From positions 1 through 64,000 of the forward strand of contig NZ_BOQL01000078.1 in NCBI RefSeq assembly GCF_018332655.1: a stretch of DNA of 64,000 nt. The letters run 5' to 3'. The stretch comes from Actinoplanes auranticolor (GTDB lineage: Bacteria; Actinomycetota; Actinomycetes; Mycobacteriales; Micromonosporaceae). The translations under genes and the position numbers were made by a program. Each line of letters starts with the position of its first letter. The stretch's first letter is position 1. Shown here piece by piece: positions 57,881 through 64,000 of this stretch. The notes under the pieces were generated by a model that worked only from the letters and a program-made list of their open reading frames with translations, was not told the DNA's origin and made no database searches.

Positions 57881-57910
57881 GATCAGCAACCGGTGACGCG
57901 TGATCAGCAA
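57881..57910. promoter_or_regulatory. Direct repeat GATCAGCAA, 21 bp apart
   Basis: GATCAGCAA occurs at 57881-57889 and 57902-57910, exactly two helical turns apart, in the gap between the divergent iron-redox gene and membrane-protein gene. It is a candidate binding site for an unidentified regulator. A similar AATCAGCAA lies on the minus strand near 53912, upstream of the sigma-STAS gene. Confidence 0.45.
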
Positions 57911-57985
57911 TTCACTCACTGTGTTGAACAGGTAGCTCTCCGTACGATCGAGGGAAATGCATCTCCCATCCTTGGAGATATCCCC

Positions 57986-58525
57986 ATGGACGACACCGAG
58001 CTCTACCGCGAGCGGATCCTCCGGCACGCCGGTCCCGTCATCACCGGCCGGTTCCTCGGGTTCCGGCCCTCCTACACCCGCGAGGTCAAGGTCGGGCAGC
58101 CGCTGCTGGTCGCCGTGTTCGTCGCGGCCACCATCACCCAGGCGCTCGGCGCGCTGATCCTGGCCCTGCTGCGCAGCGGCGGCGGAGGCGCGCGGCGCAA
58201 GTTCAAGGACCTCAAGAAGGGCCCGGAGTACCTGGTCACCCCGGTACGGCTCCGCGACGACCTGGGTCAGACGTACGAGGTGGAGATGCACGGGCAGCTG
58301 CCGCAGTCGGCGTTGCACCGCGGTGACCTCGTGCAGTTGCGCACCCGGGCGCAGAAGGACCCGGATCTGCCGGTGAAGCTGGAACAGGTCCTGAACCTGA
58401 CCACGATGCAGCCGCTGACCCCGCGGATCCCCACGCTCTGGTCGCACTTCGGTCCCGGGCTGCTGATCCAGGCCGTGCTGGGGCTGGTGCTGACCGCCGT
58501 GCTCGTGGCGGCCTGGCTCAGCTGA
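57986..58525 (+). CDS. Two-helix membrane protein of unknown function
   Basis: 179 residues: a short cytosolic start (MDDTELYRERILRHAGPVITGRFLGFRPSYTREVKVGQ), one hydrophobic helix (LLVAVFVAATITQALGALILALL), a basic Gly-rich loop, and a ~90-residue soluble domain with beta character (EYLVTPVRLRDDLGQTYEVEMHGQLPQSALHRGDLVQLRTRAQ). A final helix (LLIQAVLGLVLTAVLVAAWL) ends it. No family is recognised. ATG 57986 has GGAGA about 9 nt upstream; the longer frame from 57893 is unlikely. Confidence 0.75.
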   Translation: MDDTELYRERILRHAGPVITGRFLGFRPSYTREVKVGQPLLVAVFVAATITQALGALILALLRSGGGGARRKFKDLKKGPEYLVTPVRLRDDLGQTYEVEMHGQLPQSALHRGDLVQLRTRAQKDPDLPVKLEQVLNLTTMQPLTPRIPTLWSHFGPGLLIQAVLGLVLTAVLVAAWLS

Positions 58526-58583
58526 GCCGCGAGCAGGCCACCGCGATGAGTGGTTCCGCCGGGGCGGGGGTAACGGCTCGGAC

Positions 58584-59429
58584 ATGTTCGACGGCTTCAC
58601 CCTGGACCGGATCGATGTCGGGACGGCGACCCTGCGGGTGCGCCACGGCGGCAGCGGCCCGCCGATCGTCCTGCTGCACGGGCATCCGCGTACGCATGTC
58701 ACCTGGCAGCACGTCGCGCCCGCGCTGGCCGCGGAGCACACCGTGGTCTGCCCGGACCTGCGCGGCTACGGCCGGTCGTCCAAGCCGCCGGCGGGCGACG
58801 ACTTCTCCGGGTACGGCAAACGGGCCATGGCCGGCGACATCGTGGCGCTGATGGCGCGGCTGGGACACGAGCGCTTCGCCGTGGCCGGGCACGACCGGGG
58901 CTGTTACGTGGCCATGCGGCTCGCCCTGGACCATCCTTCGGCGGTGAGCCACCTGGCGGTGCTCGACGGCGTACCCATCGGCGAAGCCCTCGCCCGGGCC
59001 GACGCCCGTTTCGCCGCCCGGTGGTAGCACTGGTTCTTCCTGGGCCAGACGGCGAAGCCGGCGGAACGGGTCATCAACGCCGACCCGCACGCCTGGTACG
59101 GGCTCGGCGACGCCGTGCCGCCGGAGGAACGCGAGGCGATCTACGACCCGGCGACCGTGCACGCGATGTGCTGCGACTACCGCGCCGGGCTGCGCGGGGA
59201 CCGCGCCGCCGACGACGCGGACCGGGCCGCCGGCCGGCGGATCGCCTGCCCGGCGCTGTTCGCCTGGTCGACCCGCGACGACATGGTGGAGCTGTACGGC
59301 GATCCGCTGGCGATCTGGCGGGAGTGGGCCGACGACGTGCAGGGGGTGCCGATCGAGAGTGGCCACCACATGGCCGAGGAGAACCCTCAGGCGCTCACGA
59401 CTGCGTTGCGGGCTCTGCTGCGGCGGTGA
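58584..59429 (+). pseudogene. Fluoroacetate-dehalogenase-like alpha/beta hydrolase with in-frame amber codon
   Basis: One continuous frame of 281 sense codons is interrupted only by TAG at 59025-59027. Before the stop: IVLLHGHPRTHVTWQHVAPALA, VVCPDLRGYGRSSKPPAG and AGHDRGCYVAMRLALDHP (Asp nucleophile followed by Arg). After it: HWFFLGQTAKPAERVINADPHAWY, AWSTRDDMVELYG and SGHHMAEENP (catalytic His). In fluoroacetate dehalogenases the TAG position is normally an aromatic residue just before the halide-binding His-Trp. A single base change from TAC/TAT would create it. The gene is therefore a recent nonsense pseudogene, a sequencing error, or split. Confidence 0.8.
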
Positions 59430-59718
59430 GGAGCCCCCGGGAACGGGCCCAGCGCTCGAAGGCCACGGTGGCGAACGGCGGGATCGAGCAGGCCAGCGCG
59501 ACCAGCGTCACCCACCACTTCCAACGGGCCACCCGGGCCTGCACCACGGTGACGGCCAGGTACGCCATGAAGAGCGCGCCGTGGATCGGCCCGGCGATCT
59601 GCACGCCGATCTCGTTGCCCACGACGACGTACTTGAAGAACATCCCGATCAGCAGCGCTGCCCAGCTGCACGCCTCCGCGATTGCCACGGCGACGAAAAG
59701 GGCAGGTATGCGACGCAC
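59395..59718 (-). CDS. DUF3817 family integral membrane protein
   Basis: 107 residues with three hydrophobic helices: IPALFVAVAIAEACSWAALLIGMFFKYVV, AGPIHGALFMAYLAVTVVQA and WWVTLVALACSIPPFATVAFERWA. This matches the DUF3817 pattern (E-A-x-S...GMxxKY...GPIHGxLFM). Function unknown. GTG 59716-59718 with GGAGG 7 nt upstream is the start. Its 3' end overlaps the dehalogenase-like gene by 35 bp on the other strand. Confidence 0.88.
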   Translation of the reverse strand: MRRIPALFVAVAIAEACSWAALLIGMFFKYVVVGNEIGVQIAGPIHGALFMAYLAVTVVQARVARWKWWVTLVALACSIPPFATVAFERWARSRGLLTAAAEPATQS

Positions 59719-59809
59719 GCGGAAACCTCCGGAGTGGTACGACGCGTTCTTCTGATGCGCCGATGGGTTGTCCACGGGATCATAGATGCTGGCAGAGGGG
59801 CGGTGCGCG

Positions 59810-61285
59810 GTGGGCGAAGAGGTCGACCAGAGGACATTCACCCGCGAGGACAGATCGCAGTACCGGCAGAAGATCAGGCGCAGTCTCGACGTCTTCGCGG
59901 GCATGCTGCGCGACTCGCGCTTCGATTTCGAACGGCCGCTGACCGGCATGGAGGTCGAGCTCAACCTGGTCGACGACAACGCCGACCCGGCGATGCGCAA
60001 CGCCGAGGTGCTGCGCGCGATCGCCGACCCGGACTTCCAGACCGAGCTGGGCCAGTTCAACGTCGAGATCAACGTGGCGCCCCGGCGGCTGGCCGGTGAC
60101 GAGAACGCCGACCTGGAACGCGAGCTGCGGGCCAGCCTCAACAACGCGGAGCAGCACGCCCGCAGCGTCGGCGCGCACATGGTGATGATCGGCATCCTGC
60201 CGACGCTGCGCAAGGAACACATGACCGCCGACTCCCTGTCGGCGAACCCGCGCTACAAGCTGCTCAACGAGCAGATCTTCGCGGCCCGCGGCGAGGACCT
60301 CGACATCCGCATCGACGGCATCGACCGGCTGGCCGTCACCACGGACACCATCGCGCCCGAGGCGGCCTGCACCAGCACCCAGTTCCACCTGCAGGTGAGC
60401 CCGGACCAGTTCGCGGCGTACTGGAACGCGGCCCAGGTGATCTCCGGCATCCAGGTGGCGCTGGGCGCGAACTCGCCACTGCTGTTCGGCCGTGAGCTGT
60501 GGCGCGAGACCCGGATCCCGCTGTTCGAGCAGGCCACCGACACCCGCTCGGAGGAGATCCGGGCCCAGGGCGTACGCCCGCGGGTGTGGTTCGGCGAACG
60601 CTGGATCACCTCGGTCTTCGACCTGTTCGAGGAGAACGTCCGCTACTTCCCGGCCCTGCTGCCGATCTGCGACGAGGACGACCCGGAGCAGATCCTGGAG
60701 AGCGGCGACACCCCGGAGCTCAGCGAGCTGCGCTTGCACAACGGCACGGTGTACAGATGGAACCGGCCGATCTACGCGGTGGTCAAGGGCCGCCCGCACC
60801 TGCGGGTGGAGAACCGGGTGCTGCCGGCCGGCCCGACGGTCGTCGACACGGTGGCCAACGGCGCGTTCTACTACGGCCTGGTCCGGATGCTGGCCGAGGC
60901 CGAGCGTCCGATCTGGACCCAGATGTCGTTCAGCGCCGCGGAGGAGAACTTCCACTCCTGCGCCCGGCACGGCATCGCGGCGTCGGTGTTCTGGCCCGGG
61001 CTGGGCTACGTGCCGGTGTCCGAGCTGGTGCTGCGCCGGCTGCTGCCGCTGGCCAAGGAGGGCCTGGACAAGTGGGGCGTGTCGGCCGGTGAGCGGGACA
61101 GGCTGCTGGGGATCATCGAACAGCGCTGCCTGACCGGGCGCAACGGGGCGACCTGGCAGGTGGAGACGCTGCACTCCCTGGAGGGTGAGGGGCTGGACCG
61201 GCAGGCGGCCCTGCACGAGATGCTGCGCCGCTACCTGCCGCCGATGCACGAGAACATCCCCGTCCACGAGTGGCCGGTGTCCTGA
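59810..61285 (+). CDS. Glutamate-cysteine ligase family (GCS2-like) protein
   Basis: A 491-residue member of the GCS2/carboxylate-amine ligase superfamily common in actinobacteria. Typical text: LTGMEVELNLVDDNADPAMRNAEVLRAI, TELGQFNVEINVAPRRL, HMVMIGILPTL, ACTSTQFHLQVSPDQFAAYWNAAQVISGIQVALGANSPLLFGRELWRETRIPLFEQATDTR, PHLRVENRVLPAGPTVVDTVANGAFYYGL. ExE and the ENR motif are metal/ATP ligands of the fold. Because the organism makes mycothiol it need not make glutathione; the peptide-bond product is unknown. GTG 59810 (GEEVDQRTFTRED) fits better than ATG 59786. Confidence 0.85.
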   Translation: MGEEVDQRTFTREDRSQYRQKIRRSLDVFAGMLRDSRFDFERPLTGMEVELNLVDDNADPAMRNAEVLRAIADPDFQTELGQFNVEINVAPRRLAGDENADLERELRASLNNAEQHARSVGAHMVMIGILPTLRKEHMTADSLSANPRYKLLNEQIFAARGEDLDIRIDGIDRLAVTTDTIAPEAACTSTQFHLQVSPDQFAAYWNAAQVISGIQVALGANSPLLFGRELWRETRIPLFEQATDTRSEEIRAQGVRPRVWFGERWITSVFDLFEENVRYFPALLPICDEDDPEQILESGDTPELSELRLHNGTVYRWNRPIYAVVKGRPHLRVENRVLPAGPTVVDTVANGAFYYGLVRMLAEAERPIWTQMSFSAAEENFHSCARHGIAASVFWPGLGYVPVSELVLRRLLPLAKEGLDKWGVSAGERDRLLGIIEQRCLTGRNGATWQVETLHSLEGEGLDRQAALHEMLRRYLPPMHENIPVHEWPVS

Positions 61286-61324
61286 CGCGACGGCCCGGTT
61301 GGCGGCGTCGGTCACCATGGCCAC

Positions 61325-61855
61325 ATGGCCGAGCTCTCACCCCCACGTCCGCCGCCGGTCCAGGCCGGGCGGCTCAGCCTCCGGCCACCCAGCCGGCGGC
61401 TGAGCCGGCGGTTCATCCTCTGGCGGACCCTGCAGACCCTGTGCTGGGCGATCGGCGTGCTCGGCACCCTGGGGGCGGTCTACGGCCTGGTGGAGGCCAC
61501 CCGCCCCTGGCTCGGCCCCGTCCTGCTCGTCGCCGGGCCGCTCTACGCCGTGCACCTGGCGGCCATCCCGACCCTGCGGTACCTGGTCCACCGCTGGGAG
61601 ACCACCGACGACGCGGTGTACGCGCTCAGCGGCGGGCTCACCCGGAAGTGGCAGATCGTGCCGATCTCCCGGATCCAGAGCATCGACACCAGCATCGGGC
61701 CGATCCAGCGGTATCTGCGGCTCGCCACCGTTACGGTCACGACAGCCTCGGCCGAGGGCAGCATCACGATCGAGGGCCTGGACGTGCGGGAGGCGGAGGA
61801 GGCCACCGACCGGCTGCGTGAGCTCGCCGCGGCCACCCGGGGCGACGCCACATGA
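61325..61855 (+). CDS. Bacterial PH-domain (bPH2/YdbS-like) membrane protein
   Basis: 176 residues: a basic N-terminus, two hydrophobic helices (LQTLCWAIGVLGTLGAVYGLV and WLGPVLLVAGPLYAVHLAAI), then a PH-like domain (VHRWETTDDAVYALSGGLTRKWQIVPISRIQSIDTSIGPIQRYLRLATVTVTTASAEGSITIEGLDVREAEEATDRLREL). YxLxxGxxxRxxxxIPxxRIQSID is the bPH2 signature. Function of YdbS/YdbT pairs is not established in detail. Its stop overlaps the start of the next gene (ATGA). Confidence 0.9.
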   Translation: MAELSPPRPPPVQAGRLSLRPPSRRLSRRFILWRTLQTLCWAIGVLGTLGAVYGLVEATRPWLGPVLLVAGPLYAVHLAAIPTLRYLVHRWETTDDAVYALSGGLTRKWQIVPISRIQSIDTSIGPIQRYLRLATVTVTTASAEGSITIEGLDVREAEEATDRLRELAAATRGDAT

Positions 61856-63450
61856 GGGAGCCCGCCGACGCCGGGCAACCCTGGCGGCGGCTCAGCGTCC
61901 GCGTCGTCCACCTCGACGTGATCCGGGTGGTGATCTCGCTGGCCACCGGCTACGCCGGCACCGTCGTCCGCGACGACCCGGTGTGGCCGCTGATCGCCGG
62001 CGCCGGGTTCGGGCTCGTCGGAGCTCTGCTCGACCTGAACCGCTGGCGGACCACCCGGTACCGGATCACGGCGGAGCGGGTGGAGATGCGCAGCGGCTGG
62101 CTGGCGCGCAAGCACAAGACCGTCGCCCGGGACCGCATCCGCAGCGTCGACAGCTCCGCCCGGTTGCTGCAGCGGCTGCTCGGCCTGCGATCGGTCCACA
62201 TCGGCTCGGGTGAGTCCGGGTCCTCCTTCGCGCTCGACGCCCTCGACCACCAGCACGCCACCCGGCTCGAGCGGGAACTCATGCCGGGCCGGGCGACGGA
62301 ACCGACAGCGGACGCGGCACCATCGCCCGAGCCCGATCCGGAGACCGTCATCGCCCGCCTGCGAGCCGGATGGGTGCCGTGGAACATCGTCACGGTGTGG
62401 TCGGTGTTCGCCGTCGCGGGCCCCCTCATCGGTCTGCACTTCGCGCTGCGCCCGTTCGGCGTCGACCTGATCGACCTCGGTGGCCGGTTGCTGAACTGGG
62501 AATCGCGCGCGGTGGTCTGGAACGTGATCCTGGTGCTGCTGATCGCGTACCCGTTGGGCATCGCCGCGACGGCGGGCGCATTCCTGCTGGAGAACTGGAA
62601 GTTCCAGCTGGTCCGCAAGGGCACGCCGCCGGACACCGCACTGGTGACGCGCCGCGGACTGCTGAACACTCGGACCGTGCAACACGCCGACGAACGGCTC
62701 CGCGGCATCGCGTTCGAGGAGCCGCTGGTGTGGCGCTGGCTGCGCCTCACCGGCACCAAGGTGATCTCGACCGGGCTGCGGCAGAGCGGGGAGTCGACGA
62801 CCAGCGGCATCCTGCCGCGGATCCGGCTCGCCGAGGCTCGCGAGCTGGCCGCCCGGATCCTGCCGGACGGCAGCCGCCCGCTGGAGAGCCCGCTGCACCG
62901 GCATCCCCGGGGCGCACTCGTACGGCGGCTCGGCTGGGCGGTGTACTACCCGCTGATCCTGTCCGGGGCGCTGCTGCTGTTCGGCCTCAGCGACGCGATA
63001 CCGGACCGGGTGTGGCCGCTGCCCCTGACGCTGGTGCTGCTGACAGTCCCGGTTGCCGTGGTGGCGTACCGGTCGCTCGGACACGGGCTCGCCGGGGACT
63101 ACCTCGTCGTCCGCGGCGGCGTGCCGAAGCGTCGCACGGTGGCGTTGCAGCGGCGCGCGGTCATCGGCTGGACGCTGGAACAGTCCATCTTCCAGCGCTG
63201 GGGCGGCCGGATGTCGGCCGGCGTCGCGACGGCCGCCGGCGACCGCTACTACACGGCGCCGGACGCGAGCGTCGAGCAGGCCCTCGCCCTCATCTCCGAG
63301 GCGACACCGGAGCTCGCGAGGGGCTTCATCGACGATCAGCAACCCGCCCATCTCCTCGGGGACGGCGTGGTCGAGATCGAGGTCGAGGTCGAGGACGCCG
63401 TCGCTGGAGCGGGTGTGTCCCGCCTTGACGGATCCAAGACGATCGATTAG
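61852..63450 (+). CDS. Multi-bPH2 (YdbT-like) membrane protein
   Basis: 532 residues carrying about three bPH2 units. Unit 1 is RYRITAERVEMRSGWLARKHKTVARDRIRSVDSSARLLQRLLGLRSVHIGSGE. Unit 2 is FQLVRKGTPPDTALVTRRGLLNTRTVQHADERLRGIAFEEPLVWRWLRLTGTKVISTG. Unit 3 is YLVVRGGVPKRRTVALQRRAVIGWTLEQSIFQRWGG. Paired hydrophobic helices precede each unit. The C-terminus is an acidic repeat (VVEIEVEVEDAV). It pairs with the preceding YdbS-like protein as in Bacillus ydbST; the complex is membrane bound. Confidence 0.9.
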   Translation: MREPADAGQPWRRLSVRVVHLDVIRVVISLATGYAGTVVRDDPVWPLIAGAGFGLVGALLDLNRWRTTRYRITAERVEMRSGWLARKHKTVARDRIRSVDSSARLLQRLLGLRSVHIGSGESGSSFALDALDHQHATRLERELMPGRATEPTADAAPSPEPDPETVIARLRAGWVPWNIVTVWSVFAVAGPLIGLHFALRPFGVDLIDLGGRLLNWESRAVVWNVILVLLIAYPLGIAATAGAFLLENWKFQLVRKGTPPDTALVTRRGLLNTRTVQHADERLRGIAFEEPLVWRWLRLTGTKVISTGLRQSGESTTSGILPRIRLAEARELAARILPDGSRPLESPLHRHPRGALVRRLGWAVYYPLILSGALLLFGLSDAIPDRVWPLPLTLVLLTVPVAVVAYRSLGHGLAGDYLVVRGGVPKRRTVALQRRAVIGWTLEQSIFQRWGGRMSAGVATAAGDRYYTAPDASVEQALALISEATPELARGFIDDQQPAHLLGDGVVEIEVEVEDAVAGAGVSRLDGSKTID

Positions 63451-63459
63451 ACCAAGGGG

Positions 63460-64000
63460 ATGAAGCGACGTCTGGCGTTCGTCCTGGTCTCGGTGTTCGC
63501 GGCCAGTGTGGTCGGTGCCGCCCCCGCCGCCGCGCACGGCACCGATCCGGCCGCGCCCACCAAGGGCCCGTGTGCGTACACGCCCACGCCGGACGATCCC
63601 GCCGCGCGGCCGGTGCCGCTGCCCCGCGATCCGCGGCACACGCCGGACCGCGGGACGGTCGACGTGCTGCTGCGGACCAACCTCGGGCCAATCCCGCTGG
63701 AGCTGGACCGGGCGCAGGCGCCGTGCACGGTGCAGAGCTTCGTGCACCTGGTCCGGCACCGGTTCTACGACCGGACCATCTGTCACCGGCTGACGACGTA
63801 CCCGACGCTGCTGGTCCTGCAATGCGGCGACCCGAGCGGAACCGGATCCGGTGGTCCCGGCTACCGGTACGGCGACGAACTGCCCACCGGTCTACCGCCC
63901 GCGCCGACCGACCCGACCGGCGAGCGCAAGGTGTACGCCCGCGGCGTGCTGGCCATGGCCAACGCCGGCCCGGACACCAACGGCAGCCAGTTCTTCCTGG
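63460..64000 (+). CDS. Secreted cyclophilin-type peptidyl-prolyl isomerase (3' cut by window)
   Basis: The frame runs off the window after ~180 codons. A signal peptide (MKRRLAFVLVSVFAASVVGAAPAAA, cleavage near AAA-HG) is followed by a Pro-rich linker. The cyclophilin domain reads GTVDVLLRTNLGPIPLELDRAQAPCTVQSFVHLVRHRFYDRTICHRL, LQCGDPSGTGSGGPGYRYGDEL and GVLAMANAGPDTNGSQFFL. The domain is of the bacterial type with relaxed active-site residues (CHRL where HRVI is typical). AAGGGG directly abuts ATG 63460, so ribosome-binding spacing is odd. It is an extracytoplasmic folding factor. Confidence 0.88.
   Translation, partial: MKRRLAFVLVSVFAASVVGAAPAAAHGTDPAAPTKGPCAYTPTPDDPAARPVPLPRDPRHTPDRGTVDVLLRTNLGPIPLELDRAQAPCTVQSFVHLVRHRFYDRTICHRLTTYPTLLVLQCGDPSGTGSGGPGYRYGDELPTGLPPAPTDPTGERKVYARGVLAMANAGPDTNGSQFFL

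Noticed and set aside
59025-59027. TAG read as pyrrolysine in the dehalogenase-like gene
   Set aside because: No pyl genes or PYLIS-like context are visible, and the organism type does not use pyrrolysine; nonsense mutation or sequencing error is simpler.

Overview
The window is high-GC (roughly 70% or more) actinobacterial chromosome. Mycothiol synthesis (MshC), an F420-type LLM oxidoreductase, the conserved MSMEG_4193/DUF3090/SCO1664/MshC cluster, ClpC with a UVR motif, an accessory SecA2, a GpgS-like glycosyltransferase, GTG starts and strongly GC-biased third codon positions all point to a mycelial actinomycete. The style of the hypothetical proteins suggests Micromonosporaceae (Actinoplanes-like). 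That family placement is inference, not measured.

Layout. 1-0.87 kb: lower-GC edge of a decayed mobile element (cut-off coiled-coil/membrane protein, tyrosine-recombinase fossil). 0.87-5.5 kb: metH divergent from a PAC2-family gene. 5.5-13 kb: a run of small regulator/target pairs with visible operators (ABC exporter with a GntR-TetR double-HTH regulator; methyltransferase with a GntR/UTRA regulator; MarR with an Old Yellow Enzyme), ending in a truncated, frameshifted [2Fe-2S] reductase remnant. 13.4-18 kb: five-gene mycothiol-linked cluster on the minus strand. 18-26.6 kb: housekeeping and accessory enzymes (aldo/keto reductase, M20 peptidase, hemerythrin, LysR, ClpC-like ATPase, NYN protein). 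26.7-31.2 kb: an uncharacterised four-gene operon built round an FtsK/EccC-like ATPase. 31.4-33 kb: a JmjC oxygenase co-transcribed with a small protein made of four 22-residue Gly/Ala/Asp repeats. 33-41.7 kb: DUF72 pair, class IV aminotransferase, DksA-like protein, degenerate uridine-kinase homologue, orphan winged-helix regulator, cupin, ankyrin, DUF3500, SecA2. 41.8-48 kb: ABC exporter and a sugar-related cluster (two dehydrogenases divergent from GpgS-like and GT4 transferases). 48.1-53.7 kb: signalling island (two STAS-HATPase fusions, orphan CheB, CheR-PAS, sigma factor-STAS fusion). 54-64 kb: a large proline/glycine-rich protein, CDGSH protein, haem-oxygenase-like protein, an amber-interrupted dehalogenase-like hydrolase, DUF3817, a GCS2-family ligase, two bacterial PH-domain membrane proteins and a secreted cyclophilin running off the end.

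The most interesting candidates for undescribed biology are (i) the repeat protein plus JmjC oxygenase pair, which looks like a substrate and its hydroxylase; (ii) the FtsK/EccC-like operon with a WXG100-sized helical-hairpin protein but no WxG motif; and (iii) the partner-switch island, in which all three STAS domains have lost the phosphorylatable serine and one is fused to the sigma factor itself. No tRNA, rRNA, CRISPR array or intact insertion sequence was recognised.
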